Below, in pieces: positions 1-11,407 of a stretch of 64,000 bases of DNA. A program made the translations under genes and the position numbers. The notes beneath the pieces are model-generated. The model was not told where the DNA came from and searched no databases. It saw only the letters and a list, made by a program, of their open reading frames with translations. Origin of the DNA: CAVQFB01 sp963711675. GTDB lineage: Bacteria; Acidobacteriota; Terriglobia; Terriglobales; Acidobacteriaceae. The DNA lies in NCBI GenBank assembly GCA_963711675.1, contig CAVQFB010000009.1:1-64000 (forward strand), in the 5' to 3' direction. The stretch's first letter is position 1. Every line of letters begins with the position of its first letter.

Positions 1-16
1 GTCGAGTAAATTTTGT

Positions 17-2980
<2,964 letters not shown>

Positions 2981-3350
2981 TAAAATTTACTCGGTGCATT
3001 AAACCAGTTTGTCAGCTCTTAGCCTTCAGCTCTCAGCTAGAACCTGAGTTGAGGTGAAAGCTTGATTTTCTCCCCCGCCAGAAACTGGGCGGGAAGAAAG
3101 CACGAACTGACAACTGGGCGCCGACGAATTCATGAGTCTTGTCGATTTACCAGTGGCTGGGTACACCAAGTACTCAGTACCTGGTAGCAAGTAAGACCCA
3201 ATCTATTCAGTTGTGAGGCATTCGTCCTCACGTTCTTTGAGAATTCAGCTGTTAGCAATTAGCCGTTAGCTCTGGCGCTCAGCTTCGCTGGGATTCAAGC
3301 TAATGGCCAAAAGCTAATAGCTTCGCGCGCTGTGCGCGCGATCAATTTGT
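2981..3350 (+). other. 23S-5S internal transcribed spacer
   Basis: About 370 nt without a gene or tRNA. It holds a hairpin CCCGCC/GGCGGG (3074-3079 with 3088-3093) and a perfect 7-bp hairpin TCGCGCG/CGCGCGA (3323-3329 with 3335-3341) just before 5S. It also holds degenerate repeats built on (T)TAGC and AGCT words, for example near 3017-3040, 3248-3275 and 3298-3322. The hairpins could be processing sites; that is inferred. Confidence 0.6.
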
Positions 3351-3463
<113 letters not shown>

Positions 3464-3470
3464 CATAAAT

Positions 3471-3510
3471 AAAGGCCATGGAGAGAAATCTCGATGGCCT
3501 TTTCCTTTTT
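3471..3510 (+). terminator. rRNA operon intrinsic terminator
   Basis: A near-perfect stem AAAGGCCAT-G-GAGA / TCTC-G-ATGGCCTTT with a GAAA tetraloop is followed by a T-rich tail (TTTTCCTTTTT). This is a classic Rho-independent terminator directly behind 5S. Confidence 0.9.
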
Positions 3511-3587
3511 CTCGTGCTAGAGTTCAGGCCTTCCCCGATCCGGCCCCCAAAAGTGCTTCAGGACTACCCCACATCCAGGGGACGATC

Positions 3588-3926
3588 ATGCTGCTATCGG
3601 ACGACGAGTCGAGGTTGGAGTCCGTAAGGGAATTGCTGAAGTCTGCTACCGACTTACCGGAATCCCAGCGCGGCCGCACCGAGTTACATCAGACGGATTT
3701 GCAACTTATCGTTCCTGCTGGCTGGGGGGCTGCCTATGCTCTCGATCCTGAAGGTTTTGTGGTCGGATTCAAATTCGGAAGTCCATCGTTTCCACAGCAG
3801 CTTATCGAGTTAATACTTGGATTCCCCAAACTACAGAGACTCGTCTTCCACACACGCCAAGACGGCCTGACCTGCCCTCGAAAAACTCAACCAGCTAGAA
3901 TTGGGGACCTCACGTCGCGGCAGTAG
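3588..3926 (+). pseudogene. LRR-like hypothetical protein, 3' end lost to an IS
   Basis: An ATG preceded by AGGGGACGATC opens a frame whose native part ends where the insertion sequence begins (3868), leaving about 93 native codons. The rest of the frame to 3926 is IS sequence. The last native residues (PQQLIELILGFPKLQRLVF) look like the spaced-leucine pattern of a leucine-rich repeat, preceded by an acidic N-terminal region. I cannot name a family beyond that weak LRR impression. No continuation of the same protein is obvious on the far side of the IS, so the 3' part may have been deleted. Confidence 0.5.
3868..3912 (+). repeat. IS left terminal inverted repeat
   Basis: The left end begins TGACCTGCCCTCG and matches the right end (5020-5063) in inverse orientation, with one single-base gap and a short mismatched block. 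Confidence 0.8.
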
Positions 3927-3948
3927 CGACGAAGGAGGGGCTGGAGCC

Positions 3949-4230
3949 ATGAAGAGAGCGCGATTCAGCGAAGAGCAGATCGTGGGGATTCTGAAAGAGC
4001 ACGAGGCGGGACGGAAGGTGGCAGAGTTGGCCCGCGAGCACGGAGTGAGCGAAGCCACGCTGTATGGCTGGAAGAGTAAGTATGGCGGGATGGAAGTGGG
4101 TGAAGCGCAGCGGCTGAGAAGTCTGGAAGATGAGAACCGCCGGTTGAAACACCTGGTGGCTGACCTCAGCCTGGACAAAGAAGCGCTGAAGGCGATCGTG
4201 CGAAAAAACGGGTGGAGCTTGCCGGCTTAA
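3949..4230 (+). CDS. IS3-family transposase OrfA
   Basis: A 93-aa DNA-binding subunit. The N-terminal helix-turn-helix spans roughly residues 5-45 (RFSEEQIVGILKE, then AELAREHGVSEATLYGW). A leucine-heptad coiled coil (RLRSLEDENRRLKHLVADL) follows and is used for OrfA multimerisation and joining to OrfB. A strong ribosome-binding site (AAGGAGGGG) precedes the ATG. Near the 3' end, at 4203-4208, lies a run of six A (CGAAAAAACGG). This is the typical slippery site for the -1 frameshift that makes the OrfAB fusion transposase, and OrfB starts in the -1 frame just after it. Confidence 0.92.
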   Translation: MKRARFSEEQIVGILKEHEAGRKVAELAREHGVSEATLYGWKSKYGGMEVGEAQRLRSLEDENRRLKHLVADLSLDKEALKAIVRKNGWSLPA

Positions 4231-5045
4231 GGGCGGACGCGGCGTTTGCCATGAAGGAGTTCGCCATGAGTGAGCGCCGGGCTTGCAGGCTCGTGGAGCT
4301 AGACCGCAGCAGTTATCGTTATGAGCGGCGAGCGGACCACAACGCGCAACTGCGAGAAGAGTTGGTGAAGCTGGCGCGACAGAAGCCGCGCTACGGGTAC
4401 CGGCGACTGCATGTGCTGTTGAGCAAACGTGGACAGTCGGCCAGTGCCCAGCGGATTTATCGACTGTATCGGGAGGAGCGACTGATGGTTCGGCGGCTGA
4501 GGAGGAAACGATTGGTGCGTCCGGCGAACGAAGGACGGCTACTGTTGCGCTCCAATCAGGAATGGGCGTTAGATTTTGCCTGCGACGCCTTGGCCACAGG
4601 CCGCGCGATCCGCATCCTGGCCATCGTCGATGCATTCACCCGCGAGTGCCTGACCTTGGAAGTGGATACGAGTTTGTCGAGTCAGCGTGTAACTCGCGCT
4701 CTAGAACAAGCGATCGAGCAGCGAGGCATGCCGGAGTCGATTCGTTGTGACAACGGGCCGGAACTGACCTCGCGGCATTTCTTGGGCTGGTGCGAGGATC
4801 GTAAAATCCAGTTGATCCACATTCAGCCGGGGCGGCCCATGCAGAACGGCCACGTCGAAAGCTTCAATGGACGACTGCGAGATGAGTGTTTAAACGCCAG
4901 CTGGTTTCGGAACCTAGCCGATGCTAGAACGAAGATTTCTAACTGGCATAAGGAGTACAACAGCGAGCGACCCCACAGTAGTCTGGGCTATCGCACGCCC
5001 AACGAGTTCGCCGAAACGCTGAGATCCTCAGTTCTACATGGATGA
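4212..5045 (+). CDS. IS3-family transposase OrfB (DDE integrase core)
   Basis: The catalytic part, 277 aa. An HTH_21-like segment (ELVKLARQKPRYGYRRLHVLL) precedes an rve integrase core. The DDE triad is visible as the Asp in EWALDFACDAL, the Asp in SIRCDNGPELTS and the Glu in NGHVESFNGRLRDECLN. The C-terminal HKEYNSERPHSSLGYRTPNEF is the usual IS3 signature. It overlaps orfA by 19 nt in the -1 frame. It is probably expressed as an OrfAB fusion by frameshifting at the A6 run near 4203, and the nominal GTG at 4212 may not be used. Catalytic residues are intact. Confidence 0.92.
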   Translation: MELAGLRADAAFAMKEFAMSERRACRLVELDRSSYRYERRADHNAQLREELVKLARQKPRYGYRRLHVLLSKRGQSASAQRIYRLYREERLMVRRLRRKRLVRPANEGRLLLRSNQEWALDFACDALATGRAIRILAIVDAFTRECLTLEVDTSLSSQRVTRALEQAIEQRGMPESIRCDNGPELTSRHFLGWCEDRKIQLIHIQPGRPMQNGHVESFNGRLRDECLNASWFRNLADARTKISNWHKEYNSERPHSSLGYRTPNEFAETLRSSVLHG

Positions 5046-5063
5046 GAAAAACGAGGCAGGTCA
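5020..5063 (-). repeat. IS right terminal inverted repeat
   Basis: The reverse complement begins TGACCTGCCTCG and aligns with the left end at 3868. The outermost TGACCTGC is identical. The orfB stop (5043-5045) lies inside this repeat, as is common in IS3 elements. Confidence 0.8.
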
Positions 5064-5475
5064 GCAGCACCCCGTGCAGACCATCATTAACGTTGGGGGC
5101 AACTACATCACTCAGGCAACCGTGGGGCAAGGTGCGTCGTCGGTTATCAATCAAAGTCAAACCGTAGCTACAGGAGGAACCATGAGCTATCAGCCTCAGG
5201 CTTGGGAGAAGATTGTTTCCTATGCTACCGCCTTTCTCTTCATCGCGGAGATCGTATTCCTGTTGATCCGTAACCACCCTATCGCCGACCCCAACTTTGT
5301 TGTCGCGCTACGTATTCTACTGAGTCTAATGGTGGCGATTTTCGGTGCTTCTGTTCCGGGAATGTTGAGGGTTGACCTTACGAGTAAGAAAGGCATAGCG
5401 ATAAGAGCAACGGGAGCACTGGCACTATTTGTGATCTCGTTTGTCATGACGCCGAGAGTGCTCGGACCCCACTGA
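5038..5475 (+). CDS. small three-helix membrane protein with an EAD-like N-terminus
   Basis: An open frame of 145 codons. The first ATG (5038) lies inside the IS right end, so the native sequence starts near 5064. Residues ~14-45 read IINVGGNYITQATVGQG and INQSQT, a Gly/Asn-rich beta-type segment like the N-termini of some predicted conflict-associated (EAD/NACHT-linked) proteins; that comparison is a weak inference. Three hydrophobic helices follow (SYATAFLFIAEIVFLLI, LRILLSLMVAIFGASVPG, TGALALFVISFVM). A second in-frame ATG at 5182 has a perfect AGGAGG seven bases upstream, so the real product may be only 98 aa with three membrane helices. In that case the IS has merely replaced its promoter region. 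Function unknown. Confidence 0.55.
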   Translation: MDEKNEAGQQHPVQTIINVGGNYITQATVGQGASSVINQSQTVATGGTMSYQPQAWEKIVSYATAFLFIAEIVFLLIRNHPIADPNFVVALRILLSLMVAIFGASVPGMLRVDLTSKKGIAIRATGALALFVISFVMTPRVLGPH

Positions 5476-5579
5476 ATCTGGAAAAGTGCAGAGCGGAGGT
5501 TGTCCCGCTCCCTCCACATTCACCTACGACCCACTTTCTTGCTAATCTCCGCGGTACGGCGGCACCGCCCTCTCCCCAA

Positions 5580-5621
5580 TTGACAACCCCACCCGCTTTT
5601 GACATATTGTCAAAGCGCTTA
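5580..5621 (+). promoter_or_regulatory. iolB promoter with AAGCGCTT operator
   Basis: A TTGACA box (5580-5585) is followed 27 bp later by the palindrome AAGCGCTT (5613-5620). The same layout occurs at 15973-16013 and 30136-30176. An additional inverted repeat TGACA-TAT-TGTCA lies at 5600-5612, directly against the operator. Hexanucleotides CATATT or ACATAT near 5602 could serve as the -10. The palindrome is the type bound by LacI-family repressors, two of which are encoded nearby. Confidence 0.6.
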
Positions 5622-5687
5622 GCAGGCCAGTCGTCACCGCTTCCCCCGTGATCCTGAAATGTCCTGCACAGCGTGGTGGAAAACGAT

Positions 5688-6536
5688 ATGAGCGAAAGTG
5701 AGTCTCTCGTCCACTCCCAGGACTTGCCTGCGGAGCAGGCTGGCGAGCTCTTGCACCTGCCTCGCCAGAAAGCCCAGTGGGAGTGGATGAGCTTCTTTGT
5801 CCGGCGCCTGCGTCCTGGCGACGCTTACAAGGCGCACACCGATGGCGAGGAAGCCGCTTTTGTCCTGCTGGGCGGAACCGCTCGCGCCGATTGGGGCCAA
5901 GGCGCGCAACACATCGGAAAGCGGAAGAATGTCTTCGACGGCTACCCCTACGCGCTCTACTTGCCCACCGGGAACCAGGTTACTTTCACCGCCGAAACGC
6001 TTTGCGAAATTGCCGAATGCCGCGTGCCACTCCAAGCTCGACTGGAGCCACGACTAATCACGCCTAAGGATGTCGTCAGCAGTTTGCGCGGAGGCGGTAA
6101 CGTCTCCCGCCAGATCGTCGACTTGATGACTCCCGCTTTCCCTGCCGACAAACTCATCGTCGTTGAGGTCTATACGCCCGGCGGCAACTGGTCCAGTTAT
6201 CCGCCCCACAAGCACGACGTCCACAATCCACCCGCTGAGGTCGATCTGGACGAGATCTACTACTACCGGATGAAGCAGCCTACCGCTTTCGCCTTCCAGC
6301 ATCTCTACTCCGGCCAACATACGGCGGAGCGGACGGTAAAGACAAAAGACGGCGACGCCGTTCTGGTTCGCAGCGGCTATCATCCCGTAGTCGCGGGGCC
6401 CGGCTATGACGTGTATTACCTGAACTTTCTGGCGGGCACGTCGCGCGTGATGGCGGTTACGGAAGACCCCCAGCATGTCTGGATTCGCTCCGCGTGGCCG
6501 GAGCCCGATCCTCGCCTGCCTATGGTGCGGGGATGA
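5688..6536 (+). CDS. iolB: 5-deoxy-glucuronate isomerase IolB
   Basis: IolB converts 5-deoxy-D-glucuronate to 2-deoxy-5-keto-D-gluconate (EC 5.3.1.30), the fourth step of the Bacillus-type myo-inositol pathway, in the cytoplasm. The protein is a bicupin of the KduI/IolB family. Visible hallmarks are the C-terminal cupin metal ligands in GNWSSYPPHKHD, the IolB-type LDEIYYYR, and the final GYHPVVAGPGYDVYYLNFLAG. The length (282 aa) is normal. I chose the ATG at 5688 (GTGGA upstream); in-frame GTGs at 5673 and 5676 would add up to 5 residues. It is the first gene after a TTGACA/AAGCGCTT promoter. A permease follows, so it probably heads a short iolB-permease operon. No frame damage is seen here. 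Confidence 0.93.
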   Translation: MSESESLVHSQDLPAEQAGELLHLPRQKAQWEWMSFFVRRLRPGDAYKAHTDGEEAAFVLLGGTARADWGQGAQHIGKRKNVFDGYPYALYLPTGNQVTFTAETLCEIAECRVPLQARLEPRLITPKDVVSSLRGGGNVSRQIVDLMTPAFPADKLIVVEVYTPGGNWSSYPPHKHDVHNPPAEVDLDEIYYYRMKQPTAFAFQHLYSGQHTAERTVKTKDGDAVLVRSGYHPVVAGPGYDVYYLNFLAGTSRVMAVTEDPQHVWIRSAWPEPDPRLPMVRG

Positions 6537-6585
6537 CGTTATCGATCCTGTTCAATACAGACATGGCATAGGGTCAGGGGGGCAG

Positions 6586-7950
6586 TTGCAACCAACAGTC
6601 GCCGGCGCGGAAGCAGCCAAGCCGAAGCTGAGGCGGGTACTCGGTCTTTGGGATCTGGTTTACTACGGCGTAATTCTGACCTCCCCGATCGCGGTCGTAC
6701 CAATGTTTGGCGAGGCCCAGGTGCTCTCCCGCGGCCATGCGGTAATAACTCTTCTGGCCGCGATGGTAGCCATGACTGCTACGGCCGTGAGCTTTGGCCG
6801 CATGGCGACTGTCTATCCTTCGGCCGGCTCGGTTTATACCTATGTAAGCCGCGGCTTCAACCCGCAAATCGGCTTCGTTGTGGGCTGGGCGATGTTCCTC
6901 GAGTATCTGTTCCAGCCCTTGCAAAACAGCCTCTATGCGGCGTTGACCATCCAGAGACTGCTTCCGCATTTACCCTTCGCCCTGCTCTCGGCTCTGGCGG
7001 TTGGCTCCATGACGCTGTTGTGCTGGTTCGGCATCCGGACTACAGCGCGGGTCAACCAGATCCTGCTGGCTTTCATGTCGATCGTGATGATCGCTTTCTT
7101 GGGCGAAGCAATCTGGTTCATCATCGCTCATTACCATGTGCGAGGGTTGATTTCCATTCAGCCGGTATACGACCCCAGGACGTTCAGTGTTCGCGCCATA
7201 GCCCTAGGGACGGCCTTGGCCGCCACCACTTATATCGGGTTTGACGGAGTAAGTATCCTGGCGGAAGAAGTGGAAAACCCGAAGCGCAATGTTTTACTGG
7301 CTTCGGTGTTGGTTTGTGTGTTCACGGGACTCTTTGCTGCATTCCAGGTGTACTTAGCCGTCAGGGTTTGGCCGGACTATAAGACTCTTGTCAATCCAGA
7401 AACCGCTTTCATGGACGTGGCGCGAGTCGTGGGCGGTTACAAACTGTTTGTCGGGTTCGGCGTGGTTCTGCTGGTGTCGAGCCTGGCTTGCGGCCTTGCC
7501 GGACTGCTGGGTGCGGTGCGTCTGCTCTACGGCATGGGCCGCGACAACGTGCTCCCGCGAAAAATCTTTGGCCACCTCGATGCCAAACGAGGCAGCCCCT
7601 CGTACAACGTGATCATTGCCGGCGCTCTTGCTTATATCGGCACGCTCACCCTCGGCTGGGAGAGATCGATTGAGATCATGAATTTTGGAGCTTTGATGGC
7701 CTTTATGGCGGTGAATTTGGCTGCCGTTCGGTATTTCGGCTTCACTCCCGAGCTCGCAGGAAAGCGAAACCTATTGCTCGACGTGGTCGTCCCCAGCCTG
7801 GGCTTTCTTTTTTGCCTGGTGATTTTTCTGGGATTGCAAAACTCAACGCTGGTTGCGGGCGCGGTCTGGGTCGTGGTGGGCGGGCTCTACGTAGTCTTGA
7901 AGACGAAGGCTCTCGGACAGCCCGTGGTCATCGATTTCAGCGAATCATAG
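6586..7950 (+). CDS. APC-superfamily permease (inositol-region transporter)
   Basis: An integral membrane transporter of about 454 aa with 12 predicted hydrophobic segments. It starts with the amino-acid/polyamine permease N-terminus (LRRVLGLWDLVYYGVILTSP) and has the helix-1/helix-6 type breaks (TYIGFDGVSILAEEVENPKRN) typical of the APC family (PF13520). I start it at the TTG at 6586 behind CAGGGGGGC. The frame is open back to an ATG at 6475, but that would overlap iolB by 62 nt with unlikely residues. Its position directly after iolB suggests import of a cyclitol or a pathway-derived compound, which would be unusual because APC members mostly carry amino acids or amines. An amino-cyclitol substrate would fit the aminotransferase in the minus-strand arm; that is inference. 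Confidence 0.85.
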   Translation: MQPTVAGAEAAKPKLRRVLGLWDLVYYGVILTSPIAVVPMFGEAQVLSRGHAVITLLAAMVAMTATAVSFGRMATVYPSAGSVYTYVSRGFNPQIGFVVGWAMFLEYLFQPLQNSLYAALTIQRLLPHLPFALLSALAVGSMTLLCWFGIRTTARVNQILLAFMSIVMIAFLGEAIWFIIAHYHVRGLISIQPVYDPRTFSVRAIALGTALAATTYIGFDGVSILAEEVENPKRNVLLASVLVCVFTGLFAAFQVYLAVRVWPDYKTLVNPETAFMDVARVVGGYKLFVGFGVVLLVSSLACGLAGLLGAVRLLYGMGRDNVLPRKIFGHLDAKRGSPSYNVIIAGALAYIGTLTLGWERSIEIMNFGALMAFMAVNLAAVRYFGFTPELAGKRNLLLDVVVPSLGFLFCLVIFLGLQNSTLVAGAVWVVVGGLYVVLKTKALGQPVVIDFSES

Positions 7951-7983
7951 ATTGGTGTTCCGGTCCGCCGGTTTGCTGTGAAG

Positions 7984-9072
7984 TTACTTCTCCCCGCGAT
8001 TGTCCCCGGCGTCCTTCCGGTTGTGCAGCATGAAGCCGCATGACTCACGCACACGAAGTTGGGGCAATAGGTTCACGGTTTGAAGAGTAGTGCTCTTGCC
8101 CTGTATGCGCTCGAGAAGCAGGCGAACGGCCGCGTCTCCCAGTTCGTATTTGGGTAATTCGATGGTCGTCAGGCGGGGCCGAAAACATCCCGACCAAGGG
8201 TAGTCGTCAAAGCTGATCAGCGCAAAGTCCTCTGGACAGCGCAAACCGATCTCCTCCGCTGCGCTCATCAGGCCGATCGTCATCAGGTAGTTGGTCACCA
8301 GGACCGCATCCGGACGCTTCGGAAGCAACGCGTGCCCGGCACGGTGGCCAGACTCGATTCGATAGTCACCTTCAAACGTCAGCTCTGGGTCGTACTCCAG
8401 TCCGCGCTCCTCCAGAGCCTTCGTATAACCCTGCCGGCGGGCACGGGCATTGCTGACGGTCATCGGGCCGCTGACGAACGCGATCTTCTTATGGCCGATG
8501 CGCGCCAGGTGGGCGATTGCATCCATGGCTCCCTGCCGGTCGTTTGTCTGCACAAGATCGGTTTTCAGGTCGGGACAAGTCCGCATGAGCAGGACGATTG
8601 GGATTTTCGCTTCCTCCAGCATCCGGCGTTGTGCAACCGACAACGGGCTGGGCGTCTTATTCAAGATAATTCCATCCACACGCTTCGAAATCAGAAGCTC
8701 CAGGTATGTTGCTTCCTTGTCTGCCTTATCGTCGCTGTTGCACAAGAGCATGCTGTAGCCGGCCTTCTGAGCCGCATCCTCGGCTGCGCGCACGATAGCG
8801 GGAAAGAACGGGTTCGCTATATCCGTAACTACCATGCCAAGAGTATGCGTCTGCTGTTTGGCGAGGCTCCGAGCTAGCAGATTGGGCCGGTAATTCAGCT
8901 TGCGGATGGCGGCTTCTACACGCCGGCTTAGCGTGGAGCTCACGCGGCCGGTTTCGTTGATCACCGCCGACACCGTGAACACCGACACTTTCGCCTCATG
9001 GGCTACATCGTAGATGCTTGGTGCTTTAGGCCCGCGGCCCGCAGCTCCCGTTCCCCGAGCTTTCTTGGTCAT
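7984..9072 (-). CDS. LacI-family transcriptional regulator (copy 1)
   Basis: A 362-aa repressor. The N-terminal HTH is PSIYDVAHEAKVSVFTVSAV at residues ~18-37, with the hinge helix at NYRPNLLARSL. A periplasmic-binding-protein-like effector domain follows (LGMVVTDIANPFFPAIVRAAE, VDGIILNK, ALISFDDYPWSGCFRPRLTT). It is transcribed divergently from iolD, leaving a 387-bp shared control region. Together with the paralogue at 20661, which has nearly the same recognition helix (SVFTVSAV), it is the likely reader of the AAGCGCTT palindromes in this window. The inducer is probably a cyclitol or an Iol intermediate (inferred). The gene is intact. Confidence 0.92.
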   Translation of the reverse strand: MTKKARGTGAAGRGPKAPSIYDVAHEAKVSVFTVSAVINETGRVSSTLSRRVEAAIRKLNYRPNLLARSLAKQQTHTLGMVVTDIANPFFPAIVRAAEDAAQKAGYSMLLCNSDDKADKEATYLELLISKRVDGIILNKTPSPLSVAQRRMLEEAKIPIVLLMRTCPDLKTDLVQTNDRQGAMDAIAHLARIGHKKIAFVSGPMTVSNARARRQGYTKALEERGLEYDPELTFEGDYRIESGHRAGHALLPKRPDAVLVTNYLMTIGLMSAAEEIGLRCPEDFALISFDDYPWSGCFRPRLTTIELPKYELGDAAVRLLLERIQGKSTTLQTVNLLPQLRVRESCGFMLHNRKDAGDNRGEK

Positions 9073-9459
9073 AAGAGATTAAGACTATACACGACGGTCA
9101 GTGGCCTTTGGCTTTCCACAGCGACTCTCGACATCCCGCTTTGCCCGCCTAAAAACGTGGCCCTAAATTCCCTATTGTATGCTGACTAACCCCTTATTCC
9201 GCGGACCACCAATCGAACCTCACCGAAGCGAAACAAGCGTACAAAAATTCCACCGCTGTCAGTCACGGCATTTGTCGATTGATGAATGTATCGCGGACAT
9301 AAGTCTGCTTTTCAGGACACGACGCGGTGCCAATCCCCAGGCGAATACTGCCAGAGCCAAGCCAGCCTAAGCGGTTTGTCATTTTTACAAACTCTCTGGT
9401 GCTCTGAGAGAAATTGCAGTATCCTTCTCTGGCTCGCACCGCCTCACCGGGGTAGGGAC
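9073..9459. other. divergent control region between lacI-type gene and iolD
   Basis: 387 bp without a convincing gene. It should hold the promoters of both flanking genes. A half-matching operator-like word TAAGCGGTTT is at 9368-9377 but lacks dyad symmetry, and I see no TTGACA at the spacing found in the other three promoters. The iolD ribosome-binding site is GGGGTAGGG just before 9460. Confidence 0.5.
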
Positions 9460-11325
9460 ATGACGCGACGGTTGACCACTGCGCAAGCCATCATTCAGTT
9501 CCTAAAAGCCCAGTTCGTCTCGCGCGACGGAAACCGCAACGCCTTCTTCGCCGGTTGCTTTGGCATTTTCGGGCACGGCAATGTCGCAGGTATTGGTCAG
9601 GCCCTGCAGCAGAATCCTGACTTCCCCTACTATCTCTGCCGCAACGAACAGGCCATGGTCCACACCGCGGCGGCTTTTGCCAAGATGAGCAATCGCCTGC
9701 GGACCCTGGTATGCACGACCTCGATTGGCCCCGGCGCCACCAACATGCTGACCGGCGCAGCGGGTGCCACAATCAACCGGCTGCCGGTATTGCTTCTTCC
9801 CGGCGACATTTTCGCCCGCCGCAATGTTGCCCCAGTCCTGCAGCAACTGGAGTCCACGTCGACGCAGGACGTTTCGGTGAACGATTGTTTTCGGCCAGTT
9901 TCTCGCTACTGGGATCGCATCCAGCGCCCCGAGCAGATTCTTACCGCCCTGCCGGAAGCCATGCGTGTCCTTACCTCGCCAGCGGAAACGGGCGCAGTTA
10001 CACTAGCGCTGCCGCAGGATGTGCAAGCCGAGGCTTTTGACTACCCCGAGGAATTCTTCGAGCCTCGCACCTGGATCGTGCCTCGCAGTCGTCCGGATGA
10101 GGACTTGCTGAGCCAAGCCGCGGGGTGGATCCGGTCGGCACAGCGGCCGCTCATCATCGCCGGCGGTGGCGCGATCTATTCAGACGCGACCGAAGCTCTT
10201 GCTACGTTCGCCGCGAACACAAGGATTCCCGTAGGGGAGACTCAAGCCGGAAAAGGTTCGCTGAACTTCGATCATGGTCAATCTCTCGGTGCCATTGGAG
10301 TCACGGGAACGTCGGCTGCCAATCGTATTGCCACGAGCGCGGATCTGATCCTTGCTGTCGGCACTCGCCACAGCGATTTCACCACCGCTTCAAAGACCGC
10401 GTTTCAGAATCCCGGTCTGCGTCTCATCAACCTCAATGTTACGGAGTTTGACGCTGCCAAGCAGTCTGCCTTGCCTCTCGTTGGTGACGCTCGCACGACC
10501 TTGGAGGAACTGTCAAAAGCTCTCTCATCTCATCGCGTGTCCGAGAGTTATGCCTCGGAAATCGCGCGTCTACGCAGTGAGTGGTCAAACGAAGTCGAGC
10601 GCATTTACAGTCGCCGCCACGGCCCGCCATTGAGCCAGGGAGAAGTCGTCGGGTTATTGAACAGCACGCTCGGTCCCCGCGACGTCATCGTGTGTGCGGC
10701 CGGCAGTCTCCCCGGCGATCTCCATAAGCTCTGGCGCACGCGCGATCCTAAGAACTACCACATGGAGTACGGCTACTCCTGTATGGGATATGAGATCGCA
10801 GGCGGGCTTGGCGTAAAGATGGCCGACCCGACGCGGGAGGTTTACGTTCTCGTCGGCGACGGTTCCTACCTGATGATGGCGCAGGAGATCGTTACGTCCT
10901 TGCAGGAGAACGTGAAGCTCAACATCGTCCTCTTCGACAACCATGGCTTCTCCAGCATCGGCGGGCTGAGCCGTGCCTGTGGCAGCGGAGGCTTCGGGAC
11001 CCGCTACCAGTATCGCGATCAAGGGAAAGCCCGGCGCTATCATCCCAATCGACTATCGTGGCGAATGCGGCCAGCCTTGGCGCATACGCCGTGCGCGCGC
11101 GAACTCACGATCAATTCTCTCAAGCGCTCGCCGAGGCGAAGAAGCAGCCACGCACTTCGGTAGTTGTGGTCGAGACCGATTACTTCGACTGCGTGCCCGG
11201 ATACGAGTCGTGGTGGGATGTCCCCATCGCCGAAGTGTCGGAGTCAGAATCGGTTCAGGAAGCCGCGGCGCAAATATCTCGAGGGCAGGAAAAAAGAAAG
11301 ATATTTTTGGCCGGCCCATCGATGA
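9460..11325 (+). CDS. iolD: 3D-(3,5/4)-trihydroxycyclohexane-1,2-dione hydrolase IolD (frame-disrupted)
   Basis: A ThDP-dependent enzyme opening the cyclohexanedione ring to 5-deoxy-glucuronate (EC 3.7.1.22). The PYR domain starts with RLTTAQAIIQFLKAQF and carries the Glu in NEQAMVH. The central domain includes PLIIAGGGAIYSDA, and the PP domain shows GDGSYLMMAQEI. The C-terminus (VETDYFDCVPGYESWWDVPIAE) is diagnostic of IolD. The frame changes near 11025, 11057 and 11275. With these repaired the product ends GRKKERYFWPAHR at the TGA at 11323-11325, giving ~620 aa, normal for IolD. As no substitution stops occur, consensus indels are more likely than a true pseudogene. It starts the run iolD-iolG-transaldolase-Gfo-Gfo. 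Confidence 0.9.
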
Positions 11326-11407
11326 GATCTGGATCAGATGCGCCCGAATTGGCTCGAAGCATGAATCGGTTGGTTTGCGGAATGAAGACTCCTGGGAGAA
11401 GTTGGAA

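Larger units (their letters stand above)
3868..5063 (+). mobile_element. IS3-family insertion sequence
   Basis: About 1.2 kb with two overlapping ORFs (orfA, orfB) in the IS3 arrangement and matching ends. The left end 3868-3912 and the reverse complement of the right end 5020-5063 share TGACCTGC at the tip and about 18 of the last 23 positions, with one gap and a five-base A/T mismatch block. The OrfA sequence (RFSEEQIVGILKE and KYGGMEV) is of the IS407/IS51-like type. No clean 3-4 bp target duplication is seen: the left flank ends GGCC and the right flank starts GCAG. Both ORFs are intact, so the element may be active, but the flanks suggest rearrangement after insertion. Confidence 0.9.

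Noticed and set aside
3877..3912. Apparent LRR continuation (LEKLNQLELGTS) of the truncated gene
   Set aside because: The bases belong to the IS left inverted repeat, which also occurs at 5020-5063, so the resemblance is coincidental.
3910..4635. 241-codon minus-strand open frame
   Set aside because: Antisense to the transposase genes, no family features.
9368..9377. TAAGCGGTTT upstream of iolD as an operator
   Set aside because: Only one half-site matches; no dyad symmetry and no -35 box at 26-27 bp. Left as a weak note in the intergenic entry.
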